From Bretschneidera sinensis (Eukaryota > Streptophyta > Magnoliopsida > Brassicales > Akaniaceae), in contig CM043703.1 of NCBI GenBank assembly GCA_023935145.1, positions 20,323,227-20,387,226 on the forward strand: a DNA stretch of 64,000 bases. The letters run 5' to 3'. Positions 34,502 to 45,251 of the stretch are shown here, piece after piece. The position numbers and the translations under genes were made by a program. Under the pieces are notes generated by a model. That model had not been told where the DNA came from. It made no database searches and saw only the letters and a program-made list of their open reading frames with translations. The first letter of the stretch is position 1. Every line of letters starts with the position of its first letter.

Positions 34502-35746
34502 ATGTCCAATCAAATCCATATAAAATACACAATCAGGGGACCAAATGCACCAACAAGGCCAAGGTCCACCAAACCTACAGATCTGGAGACATAGAGGAAA
34601 GGTGTGGCAGCCTCATCAAGCAGAAAGCCCATAACAGAGCTTGATGAGTCTCTGTTTTCCAGCCCTGCAGCCAAAGCAAGGTTTGATTCAATAATCCGCC
34701 ACAAAAAGATCATGACGGGTAGAGTTATCGATTTCAACTCTATTCGTCATGGGAACTTCGATATTCTGCCAGCCTTTGAGGCCATACTCCTGACTTCACT
34801 GGTAAGAGTGCATGAGAAATTTTACCGGAGACTGATTCACCAGTTCTATGCGAACTTGGTGAAACCCAGTCTACCGGCTCTAAGATTCAGAACCAGTGTC
34901 ATGGGTGTGGAGTTTGAGGTCAGCATTGACCTTCTCATGAGCATTTTGAGGATCCCTATCGGAGGGATCCAATGGAGTCTGGATAGATGGCCAGACAATT
35001 TCGATGTCGATGAGGCTTGTCAGATAGTCAGGGGCGACCCTAACTATGTGTACAGACCCACTACATTTCACACATATAGTGATATGCCCCTAGACTCGAA
35101 ATTGTTCAACCTTATAGTGAGTTGGACCATCCACCTGAGACTAGAGAGTCGGGGGTATCTATCTAAGATAGATACAGTATTGATTTGGTGCCTTAAAACA
35201 GGGAAGCACTTCAATATATACCCCCTGCTGCTCGCCAACATGATTAATGGCGAAGCGAGCTACTCCGGGTGTCTTCCCTATGGGATGCTTATCATGCTCA
35301 TACTCCAACACTTCCGGGTGCCTCTCCCCGCCTCCGAGGCTTAGGATATCGGGCTGAAGGATATCATCAACATCTCTTCGCTGAAGAAGATGGGATGCAC
35401 AGTTCGTGACGGCTTCATCTATTCGAAGGCCGAGAAGCACATACGGATTCGGGAGGATGCAAGTAGTGAGGATGAGGATGAGGATGCTGCTGCTGCTACT
35501 GCTGACATGGACACGGATACCCAAACACCTCCCGTAGGTGACTCGAGTACTGGTCAGGCTAGGTATAGCGATTTACTATAGGCTATCACGAGCATCTAGC
35601 TGACCACGCAGTCCGAGTTCCAGACGTTGAGCTCCTCCATTGAGTACCTTCGGGATGATTTTGAGCTACACCAAGAGTGCACCGAGAGTTCTCTAGCTGA
35701 GATTAGGGATCTCGTTTGTGATGGCTCAGACTCTCTTGCTCCTTGA
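34502..35746 (+). pseudogene. Third ORF of the Sirevirus-like element ('envelope-like'/putative plant transposon protein)
   Basis: One frame from ATG 34502 to TGA 35744-35746 (414 codons), broken by four TAG codons at 34592, 35342, 35579 and 35597. The central part (RFDSIIRHKK, FYRRLIHQFYANLV, MGVEFEVSIDLLMSILRIPI) resembles the ORF that follows pol in Sireviruses. Such ORFs are annotated as envelope-like or as the putative plant transposon protein domain. An acidic stretch at about residues 320-330 and a short helical C-terminus follow. I see no convincing membrane segment, so a true envelope role is doubtful. All four stops could come from CAG by C-to-T change. Confidence 0.75.
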
Positions 35747-36373
35747 GTCTATTTTATACTTTTCTTTGATGTACTTAGTATTTCTAGTTCTTAGTTTGTA
35801 GCACGGACATACTTTATTGTATTTTTTACTTATATATGGCTCTACGAAGCTCGTTCGTGTATAGAATTTTTATTTATGATGACGTTTCATGCATAGTATA
35901 TTTCATACATCTGTTTTACTTATTTGAGATTTGGTTGCATGCTTTATAACTGCAAATATTCAAATTTATGCTCTGAAACTGGTTCTACTTGTATGGAAAC
36001 TTTCAGTTCTTCTCGGGAAGGCTTTCGAACCTCGAATGGAGCCAAATTTTCGTATTCAAGTTTGCTTAAGCATACTCTAGATGACTATGGTAGCCAATAT
36101 TTTTTATTTTCTAGCCCCTTTGGTTGTTGTTGTCAAAACGGAAGAGAAATATGAGAAAACCGAGATAAACTATATAAACAGAAAACCAATGCATAGATTT
36201 AGGAGGAGCACTGATCCAAAGAATATTGATTGGTTGGGTTGCATAAATAAACTATGTTTACTTGTTTACAGGGTGGTTTTACTCGAAAAACAGAGGAAAC
36301 TCTGTCCGATTTTTCTGAAAAACTCAATACTTAGTTTTTTAAACTGTTTTCTCTTATTAATTTTGTCATCATC
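35747..36373. other. 3' non-coding region of the Sirevirus-like element
   Basis: About 630 bp between the third ORF and the polypurine tract. Short ORFs here show no domain. No array like those elsewhere in the element is present. Confidence 0.5.
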
Positions 36374-36386
36374 AAAAAAGGGGAGA
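36374..36386 (+). other. Polypurine tract of the Sirevirus-like element
   Basis: aaaaaaggggaga stands one base before the 3' LTR start at 36388. It primes plus-strand DNA synthesis. Confidence 0.88.
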
Positions 36387-36387
36387 T

Positions 36388-37581
36388 TGTTGACTCTTAC
36401 CTATATTTTAATGATGACAAAACACAACTGTGATTTAACTAATAGTGCAATCTAAGTGTAGTAAGCAACAATAGCATTCAACCAAGGATCAAGGTGCAAG
36501 AATTCAAACCGAATCAATCTTACAAGTGAAGACTGAAGAGCTAGTATAGGTCTAAGTTATTAAAACAAAGTGTAAGTCTCACTTGTACATTGAAAAGTTT
36601 GTCCAATGACTCGCACACAAAAGGTTTTTAAACAAATTTTTTTAAATAAACAGGTTTAAGTTAAAACACTTTTTGAAACAGAAAAACTTGGTTGGAAGAC
36701 AACCCAGTCGACTGGGTACATATACCAGTCGACTGGTATATGGGACAGACAGTCCCCAATCGACTGGGTGAAATATACCAGTTGACTGGTAAAAAGAACA
36801 ATGAGTCCCCAATCGACTGGGTGAAACATACCAGTCGACTGGTAAGATCAACCCAGTCGACTGGTACCACTATAGCCTTAAAAATAAGAATTTTTAAGAG
36901 GACCTAGTCGACTGGTATTTCAAAAAATATGACCGTTAGGACTCGAAATATGAGCTTTTAAAGCTAGAATCATTTTAAATTAAAGTCTAACGGCCATATT
37001 AATACATGGCTATATAAACCCACTCTATTGAGCATTCAAAGTGCGGTTGAGATATTCAAAAAAGAGAAGAACACACACAATCAAGTCATTTACTCTTTGA
37101 AACACAAAAAGCTTTGAAATATTCTTGTTGAGCCATTCGTCAAGCTTTACTTTGAAAGAGAGACATTATTCAGTTGTATAAGCTTTCACTAGTTGTCTCT
37201 CTACCATTTACTTTACAGCATTTATTGTAAATGGATTACTTCCGAGAGGAAGGGGATTACTTTCGAGAGGAAGGGGATAGCTTCCAAGAGGAAGGGATTC
37301 TAATGTTTGTACAACACCAGTGAAGTTGTACGACTAAGTTTCCTAGTGGATTACTTCAAGGAGGTTTCTCGAAGAGAGTGGACGTAGGGTCAGAACGAAT
37401 CAGATATTATCGAACCACTATAAACTGTGTTTGCATTCTCTACTCCTTAAACTCTTTATTTACAGTATATTACTTGTTTAATTGCTTGTTTGTTATATGT
37501 TTTTATAAACTTGTATTTATTTTGTGAAAGTTTTTAAAAACCCAATTCACCCCCCCTCTTGGGTTGAAACCTTAGTCTACA
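36388..37581 (+). repeat. 3' LTR of the Sirevirus-like element
   Basis: TGTTGACTC...AGTCTACA, 1194 bp. It has eight palindrome units (36702-36920), TATA at 37011 and three CTTCC-GGAAG hairpin units (37232-37298). Compared with the 5' LTR it has lost palindrome-containing segments near the equivalents of 22285-22345 and 22430-22455. Confidence 0.92.
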
Positions 37582-37894
37582 CTTACCTTAAAATATTTAT
37601 AGCTCCTGAGGGGAGGTCGTTCATGTGGGGAAGGCATGGGTCTGCTCCTGTGATCCCAGGATTCAGAAACAAGTCTAAATAGCATGATAAGGGCGTTGAA
37701 TGTGTCAGGGTGGTCGTGTGTTTCAGAGGGGATTAGGTCCGCTAATCATGCTTTGACGCGGCAGTGGCGTTCCTTGCTTGTTCCACGTGTGCCTTACAAT
37801 GTTGAGGAGGCTTGACATGTGTTGTTGTCCTATAGGTGACATCAGAGTCCACGTGTGGGTTTCTTATTGGACCAGGGTGTTGTGGGTTACATCA
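37582..37894 (-). repeat. 3' LTR of the outer Tat element, right fragment
   Basis: After the duplicated cttac the LTR resumes and aligns with 52421-52587 of the 5' LTR (ggcatgggtctgc, agaggggattagg). It ends ACATCA at 37894. The last 100 bp or so have no partner because the 5' LTR is truncated. Confidence 0.88.
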
Positions 37895-37896
37895 CA

Positions 37897-37909
37897 GGCC
37901 CCCCACTTT
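37897..37909 (-). other. Polypurine tract of the outer Tat element
   Basis: The plus strand ggccccccacttt gives aaagtggggggcc on the minus strand, beside the LTR end. It is the same tract as in the left Tat element (4189-4202). Confidence 0.75.
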
Positions 37910-38018
37910 CTCAGGTACGTGTGCCTTGAGGAAGTAAAATGTGATGTGTCATCGTCGAGCGATTATACTTGTGATTTTTTTAGAAATAGGATGGGGTCTT
38001 GGCAAGAGAATTTTTGAC

Positions 38019-39169
38019 CGAGCGTATGTAAAGCAGCTCATACGCTCGGACTTGGAGAATCTAGGCCGAGCGTATGCAAAGCAGCTCATACACTCGAACT
38101 TAGAGAACCTAGGCGGAGTATATGTAAAGTAGTTTATACGCTCAGACTTGGGGAATTTAGGCCAAGCGTATGAAAAGAAACTCATACGCTCGAACTTAGA
38201 GAATTTAGGCCGAGCGTATGAAAAGCAGTTTATACGCTCGGACTTGGAGAAATTTGGTCGAGCGTATGATAAGCAGCTCATACGCTCGGACTTGGAGAAA
38301 TTTGGCCGAGTGTCTGACAAGTAGCTCATACGCTCGGACTTGGAGAAATTTGGCCGAACGTATGACAAGCAGCTCATACACTCGGACTTGGAGAATCTAG
38401 GCCGAGTATATGCAAAGCAGCTTATACGCTAGGACTTGGAGTATCTGGGCCGAGTATATGCAAAGCAACTCATACACTTGGACTTGGAGAAATTAGGCCC
38501 AGTGTATGACAAGCAGCTCATACGCTCGGACTTGGAGAATTTTGACCGAGTGTATGACAAGCAGCTCTTACGCTCGGACTTGGAGAATCTAGGCCGAGTG
38601 TATGCAAATCAACTCATATGCTCAGACTTGGAGAATTTAGGCCGAGTGTATGACAAGTAACTCATACGCTCGGACTTAGAGAAATTCAGTCGAGCGTATG
38701 CAAAGTAGCTCATGTGCTCGGACTTGGAGAATTTTTGCCGAACGTATGATAAGTAACTCATATGCTCGGACTTAGAGAAATTTAACGGAGCGTATGACAA
38801 GCAGCTCTTATGCTCGGACTTGAAGAATCTAGGCCGAGTGTATGCAAAGTAGTTCATATGCTCGGACTTGGAGAATTTAGGCCGAGTGTATGACAAGTAG
38901 CTCATACGCTCGGACTTGGAGAAATTTAGTCGAGCGTATGATAAACAGCTCATACACTCGGACTTGGAGAATTTTAGCTGAGCGTATGACAAGCAACTCA
39001 TACGCTCGGACTTGGAGAATCTAGGCCAAGCGTTTGTAAAGCAGCTCATATGCTTGGACTTGGAGAATTTAGGCCGAGCATATGCAAAATAGCTCATACA
39101 CTCAGACTTTGAGAATTTAGGCTGAGCGTATGCAAAACAGCTCATACGCTCGGACTTGGAAAAATTTGG
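38019..39169 (-). repeat. 48-bp tandem repeat array, 24 units, hairpin-forming monomer
   Basis: Twenty-four contiguous units, each like cgagcgtatgtaaagcagct then catacgctcggacttggaga and eight more bases. CGAGCGTATG and CATACGCTCG are exact inverse complements, giving a 10-bp stem with a 10-base loop. The units differ by point changes. Long minus-strand frames of 16-residue repeats run through the array because 48 is a multiple of three; I do not count them as genes. The position, between the antisense gene and the 3' LTR, fits Tat-lineage 3' untranslated arrays. Confidence 0.95.
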
Positions 39170-39633
39170 GTCATAGGCCCTCCTATGTGTTTCTTTGCTT
39201 TGGTTCCACGTATCCTCCTTAATCTTGGGCCCATGGGATTCTCTTTGTCTTAAGCCTATGGGCTCTTTTTTGGCTTGGGCCCATGGGCTCTTATTGGACC
39301 CATGGGCCTTTTTACAGGCGCAATAAATTATGATGGTGGCTTTCTTTTAATGATGGCGCATTGAGCACATAAAGGTCGTGCTTTAATGACAGCTGGCATC
39401 TTGGAAAGAGGGAACGGTGCCTGGGTGATGGCAAAGGTCACGTCCTTTCAGTTGGAGGGTTGAGTTAATGCTTCCTCGTTTCTGTTGCCACAACCTCTAT
39501 ATAAGAGGATCCATCCTTATTTCACTCATCACTTGCATTTTGAGAGATCTTGAGAGCGTACTCAGTGTAACAAAAATAGTTAGGGAGCGCTCGGAGTTTA
39601 AAAGTCACCCCCAAACACTTTCTGGTGAGTGAA
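39170..39633 (+). promoter_or_regulatory. Promoter and leader of the outer element's antisense ORF
   Basis: Contains ctatataag (39497-39505) 129 bp before the ATG at 39634. The same box with the same following bases is in the left Tat element. Upstream is ggcccatgggctc-type repeated sequence (39225-39310). Confidence 0.5.
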
Positions 39634-41612
39634 ATGTCAGACGACAGTGAGTTTAGCAGAGATATTTCGAGGGAATTGTAGGAAGCAATGGACGTTTCTT
39701 CTAGTGATAGGGTCTCCTCCCTGGAGGCTGTCTCTCGGGAGGGCACCCTAGCGCTCGTGCCTTATATTCCTGAGGGATATAATGGAGAGAGTGAGGAGGG
39801 AGAATCTCTTAGGGACGATGTTGATCGGGCCCTTTTGCGCATAAGGGAAAGCGACACGAAGACCGAGAAAGATGAGTGGATATTCAAGGCAAACTCCATC
39901 TCTAGCATGGTGGAGGAGGCTAAACTCGTGGGGATGAGGATAAAGTATAGAATCCCCATGGAGTACCACCTGAGGGCACCAGAGGGTGGGGAGAGGGTAT
40001 GCGATGACCTTCCGAGCCACCCGCCTTATGAGCTATGCATTTACAAACAGCTCATAAAGGCAGGGCTTAGGCTCTTTCTTCACCCATTCTTCTGCTAGGT
40101 ACTCAGATTCTTCGGTATCGCACTGAGTCAGCTGGTGCCCAACTCAATCTGGCTGATCCTGACATTCATTGTCGTATATCAGGAGGTGGGTAGGGTGATG
40201 AACATCAATGTGTTCAAAGCCCACTTTCAGATAGCCTAGCTTGAGTAAACCGGGTGGGTCATAGATAGCTCGAGGGCTCGGAAGAGCGTGCTGAAGAAGA
40301 AGCCATCTTCCATAAAAAGGTAGAAGGGGTCATTCTTATTTATAAGGAGTACTGAGAGCTTCGACGTCCCCCTCAGTTGGAGCTTGGATCGTGTTGGTAA
40401 ATGCAAGAAGCCGCACCTCCTAAACCGAGAGCAAGAGACGCTGAAAGTTATGCTGGCCGCGCCTTTGGATATCAAGGTGCTTGGAGATAATGAAGAACTC
40501 CACAAGTGCGGCCTCTGCCCTCCCAGCCTTCCAGTAAACCTCGAGCATGGTAGCCCTTGGTCTTTTAGCTTGTTAAAATTTGATTTTTGTTTCCAAGTTA
40601 CTAATGCCCTTCTTTTGTGAAGAGATGGAGATGGCTGCTAAGGCGAGGGAGAAGGCCAAACGCATGGCCTGGGAGAAGAAGAGGGTCACGAAGGCCAGCA
40701 GCTCTGCCTATGAGCAAGAAAGAAGGCTTGGGCTTCAACCCCGATACCTATTCTTGTGGAAAGCCTTCTGAGGCCTCTTGTTTTAGAGACGGGGGCGATT
40801 CTTGCTGTTTTGACCCTTACCCCGGGGTCATCCTCTGCCAGGGAAAGGTCGGGGGTTACTGCTCCCTTCGTGCCTAAGTGGGCACTGAAAGTCGATGACT
40901 TGGTGTTTGTGCACCCTCGAGTCGCTTGTGAGCACTTGATCATGGGGATTTCTCCCCATGATATACTAGAGCTCACGAGAAAGCCCTTCGAGGGGCTTTG
41001 CTCGGCCATGGAGGTCGTAGCTTCCTAGGTACAGCTTCTTTCCTTCACCCTAACTCTTTAGTTAGTTTTCATATTGCAACTGTTTTTCACAATACCTTCT
41101 TTCATTTCAGGCTGGAGTCATTGTCGATGTCCTCTTTCGGCATACTGTTGATATGGCCGAGATTCTGGTCAAGGCTGAACAGAAGCTGGAGGAGACCCGA
41201 GACTTGGTCTGGGCCTTGGCCTCCTCCTTCGAGAAGGCTGAAAGAGCCAAGGAAGACACCGTCTTCGAGTAGGACCACTGGCAAGGTGGAGGATGCCCTC
41301 AGGAAGGAGAGGGACTTGATCTGAATTGAGATAGAGGAGGTCTATCGCCAGACTACGACGAGGAAAGAAGCCCTGCTCGAACAAGGCGGCGCCCAGTTCC
41401 TTGAGGGCTTCAATGAAGCCAGGAGGAAGGTTGCGTCCCTCTTTCTTTTTTCGAGCTTGGATCTAGGGTCTTCTTTAGGAGAAGCTAGTGCTGCTATTGC
41501 TGGAGGGGACGCTGAAGATACGGCTGGGGTCAAGCTTCAGGAGGCCCAAGAGGGCGTGGCCCCAGATGAGGAGGCTCAAGAAGACGCGGCTCGAGAAGGC
41601 GATGCCCCGTAG
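39634..41612 (+). pseudogene. Antisense ORF of the outer Tat element ('putative gypsy type transposon' domain)
   Basis: ATG 39634, stop TAG 41610-41612, opposite in direction to gag-pol. The conserved core is at about 39940-40330 (R-I-P-M-E-Y-H-L, GERVCDDLPS, VLRFFG, MNINVFKAHFQI). A basic segment follows at about 40620-40690, then VPKWALKVDDL near 40880, and a coiled-coil C-terminus from about 41110. Likely introns with GT-AG borders lie at about 40550-40620 and 41028-41110. TAG or TAA stops interrupt the frame (39679, 40096, 40238, 40247, 40319). The protein belongs to the family noted for the gene at 1690-2999, with unknown function. Its 3' end meets the 3' end of the integrase region head-on. 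Confidence 0.75.
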
Positions 41613-41879
41613 GATAGTTTCTGTTTTTGTATTCAAGGACGATAGAGCCTTCTTTTGTACTTCGAATTTTAAGTTTAATAAAATTTTTCCCTTCAAACTT
41701 GAGCTTTATTATTTCTTGCTTTTTGCTTGTACATTTTACTTCACTGATAAAATTTGCAGAGGTTTTCCATGTTCTAAGTACGAGGAACTGGCTTGCCATC
41801 CAATTCCTCGAGTTCATAAGTGCCCATCCGGCAAACTCTTCGGATTCTGTATGGGCCTTCCCAATTCAGAACTAGATTT

Positions 41880-44800
41880 CCCGTGTGTCTAGGACGGTAC
41901 ATTTCGCTTTTCTGAAAGACAAGGTCATGGAGTTTGAAGTTCCTGTTTCAAACTTGGGAGTTGTAATATCGGGCTGTCCTCTGTTGGTACGCAGCTAAAC
42001 GGATTCGGGCTTTGTCTCGGGCTTCGTCAACCAAATCTGCGTTCATCCGTAAACCTTCCTCATTGTTACTCGGTTCAAAATATTGCACGTATATCGATGG
42101 TATTTTGATCTCGAGTGGGATGACAGCTTCCAACCCGTACGTCATGAAGCACGGAGTTTTTCCTGTTGGCATACGTTTGTCCGATAGGCCCAGAGAACAT
42201 TAGGGAGCTAGTCAGCCCATTGCCTATCCGTCTCGTCGAGTCTTTTCTTGATTCCTTGGATAAGTGTTCTGTTGGTGACTTTGGCCTGATCATTGGCCTG
42301 CAGGTATCCAACGAATGAGAATCGATGCTCGATGTGGAGGTCTTCATAGAATGTTTTAAACCGAGAGCTATCGAATTGCTTTTCGTTATCGGTGATCAAT
42401 ACCCGAGGGATCCCGAACCGACACAAGATCGATTTCCAGACAAAATTTTGGGTTTGATGATCTGTGATGCTGCCCTGTGACTCTGTCTCGACCCACTTGG
42501 TAAAGTAATTGATGGCCATGATGAGATGCTTCTTTTGTCCAGTTGTTTTGATAAACGGGCCAAGAATGTTTATCCCCCACATAGCAAAAGGGAGGGGACT
42601 GGTGATCGTGGTAAGGGGATTAGCAGGCTGGTGCGACACTGAGGAATACTGCTGGCAGTTTCTACATTTCTTGACCAAATCAACTACATCTTCTTTCATT
42701 TTGGGCCAATAATACCCCTAACGAAAAACCTTGAAGGCTAGGGCTCGAGCTCCTAGGTGATTTCCACATATGCCTTCGTGGACCTCTTGGAGAGCGTAAT
42801 CGACCTCGACAGGGTTGAGACACCTCAAGTAAGGCATAGTCATAGCCCTCTTATATAACTTGCCCATTTATGACCGTATATCGGGAGGCCCGGGAGATTA
42901 GCTTTTTGGCATTGCCTTTATGTTTGGGGACTTCTCCATCTTTTAGGTAACGGAAGATTGGGTCCATCCACGTTGCCCCCTCTTCTATTGGCAGGACCGA
43001 GGCTTTGTCCATGCTAGGAGTGGAGAGGGTTTCCAGGTAGATAGCTTGGGTTGGTTTTAGGTGTCAGGACGAGGCCAAGCTGGCCAGAGTTTTTGCCTTG
43101 GAGTTTTTCAGCTCGCGAAATTTGAGTTATTCGAAATGTCTTGAATTTTTTGTCGAGTTCTTTTGCTTTTTGAAGGTACCGGGCGAGCTTCTCTTCCTTG
43201 GCCTTGAATTCCCCTGTTACGTGACTTACTACCAGTTGTGCGTCACTGAACACGTCAAGAACCTCGTCGGCCAATGTTTTGGCCAATCTTAGGCTAGCCA
43301 GTAGGGATTCGTACTTTGCCTCATTATTGGAAGTTTCGAATTCAAACCTTAAGGTATACTCGACTGTGAAGCCATCGGGGCTGTGGAGGATGAGTCTTAC
43401 TTCGTTTCCTAGTGTATTTGAAGATCGATCCACATGGAGGGTCCACCTTGGAGGTGGTCCATCGAACTCTGTTTCTGTTGCTTCACCTGGACTTGTGGAT
43501 AGGGTCGTCTCGACAATGAAGTCTGCCAAGGCTTGGCCCTTTACTGCCTTCCATGGATGGTATCAGATATTGAATTCCCCTAGTTCTACTGCCCACTTTA
43601 CCATTCTCCTGGAAACATTTGGGTTATGCAGGACCTGCCTCAGAGGCTGATCGGTCAGAAGGATGATTGTGTGCACCTGAAAATATGGTCGGAGCTTTCG
43701 TGCAGCTATCACGAGAGTATAAGCTATCTTCTCAATAGGAGGATACCTTACTTCTGCTTCATGGAGGATCCTACTGACATAATAGATGGGTCTCTGAATG
43801 TCTTCTTCTTCTCGGATCAGGACAAAGGCCATAGTACCTTGCCCAGCTGATAAGTACAGAAACAGCTATTTACCTGGGAGCGGTTTGGTTAAGAGCGGGG
43901 GCGAGCTTAGATATTTTTTTAACCCTTCAAATGCTTCCTGGAAATCCACCATCCAAGAAAAATCTTTTGCCTTCCTGATGGCCTTGAAGAAAAGTAGGCA
44001 TCTTTTCGCAAACTTGGACATGAAGCGACTCAGGGCGGCGATTTTCCCGGTGAATCGTTGTACTTCTTTCACGGACTTAGGGGAGGCCATATCAAGAATG
44101 ACATTTATCTTTTCTGTGTTGACTTCTATTCCCCTTTGGGTGACCATGAACCCTAGGAACTATCCCCATGTTACTTCGAATGCACACTTCGCTGGATTCA
44201 GTCTCATGTTACACTTGCGCAATACCCTAAACGCTTCTTCTAAATCGGGCGCATGGTTCCGTGCCTCCATATACTTTACCAGCATGTCATCCACGTAGAC
44301 CTCTATGTTTCGCCCTATCTGCCCTTTGAAGATTTTGTTCACCAGCCTTTGATAGGTCGCGTTGGCATTATTTAGCCAAAAGGGCATGACCTTATAGCAA
44401 TACAACCCTCGATCGGTGATAAAAACGATATTGTCTTGGTCTGGCCCATACATAAAAATTTGGTTGTAGCCGGAGTACGCGTCCATAAAAGAGAGGAGTT
44501 CATGTCCCGAAGTGGCGTCCACCAGCTGATCGACTCGAGGGATGGGAAAGTTATCCTTTGGACAGGCTTTGTTTAGATTGGTAAAGTCGATGCAGATCCG
44601 TCATTTATCTCTGACTTTTCGGACCATCACTACGTTGGACACCCACTCGGGGTATTTCGCCTCCCAAACGAAGCCAACTTTAAGTAGTTTATCTACCTCA
44701 GCATTGATGGCAGCTTGGTGTTTCAGGATGAAAGTTCTTTTCTTCTGGATGACTAGCTTGTACTTCGGGTCCACGTTCAGGGGGTGCTCAATGGTCCTAG

Positions 44801-44955
44801 GGTCAATCCCAGGCATATCTGGCGCGAACCAGGCAAACAAGTCCCAGTTCTTCTGGATGAGGGAGATGAGCTCTTTCCTGTGATTTTCGGAGAGGTTTGA
44901 TGCTATCTGGATAGTTCAGGTGGGGTCTTCCCCAAGGGGCACTGGAGTCAGTTCT
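41880..44955 (-). pseudogene. pol: Outer Tat element pol: RT, RNase H, archaeal-type RNase H, integrase
   Basis: Minus strand from 44955, where the CRM element interrupts the frame. RT has VDDM within IEVYVDDMLVKYME (near 44290) and ACPKDNFPIPRVDQLVD (near 44540). The first RNase H has YYVSRILHEAEVRYPPIEK (near 43750). The second RNase H (WTLHVDRSS to FETSNNEAKYESLLASL, about 43440-43300) is the archaeal-type domain that marks Tat-lineage elements. Integrase keeps CRNCQQ and MAINYFTKWVE (about 42660-42500) but has D-N-E-K where D-N-G is usual. Several stops break it. Left of about 42000 similarity fades. Confidence 0.85.
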
Positions 44956-45251
44956 TGATGCAGTGTACGTGGTGAAGAAGAAAATTTTGCAGATCAAAAC
45001 TCGTTGATTCACGAAGAATACCGAGAAATTGATTCAGAATTGAGAAAACTCAATTAGAATTAATCATCAAAAAAATTGTTCAGCCGTCAAGCGGCGTTAC
45101 AAGCATTATAAAGTAAAACCCTAAATGTGTAAAAATTAAAAATTGTAGAAAAGACCCATAAACTCTCGAAAAATTGCACAACTACAGGGGCTTTTGGGCC
45201 TTCAAGTGCTCTCTTTGGGCTAAGAAATCCCATTCCTGTTGTACTGCATCA
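44956..45251 (-). repeat. 3' LTR of the CRM-type element
   Basis: 296 bp, TGATGCAG...CTGCATCA. Its right-hand 70 bp encode the end of pol. Confidence 0.93.

Larger units (their letters stand above)
21877..37581 (+). mobile_element. Sirevirus-like Ty1/copia element, nested in the outer LTR
   Basis: It has LTRs of 1265 and 1194 bp, an initiator-Met primer site, gag, pol in the copia order (protease, integrase, RT, RNase H), a third ORF and a polypurine tract. Target duplication cttac is present at 21872-21876 and 37582-37586. The large gag with coiled coil, the third ORF after pol and the purine tract aaaaaaggggaga suggest the Sirevirus (SIRE/Maximus) lineage. Pol is broken by stops and frameshifts. 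An Athila derivative is inserted at 24916. Confidence 0.9.

Noticed and set aside
34502..35746. A true retroviral envelope gene
   Set aside because: No convincing signal peptide or membrane segment is visible. Similarity is to the plant transposon-type third ORF.
38019..39169. CRISPR-like or satellite gene interpretation of the 48-bp array
   Set aside because: Units are contiguous with no unique spacers, and the setting is a plant retrotransposon. The long repetitive frames result from the unit length being a multiple of three.
43279..44883. Plus-strand ORFs across the Tat pol region
   Set aside because: They are shadows of the minus-strand RT/RNase H coding sequence.
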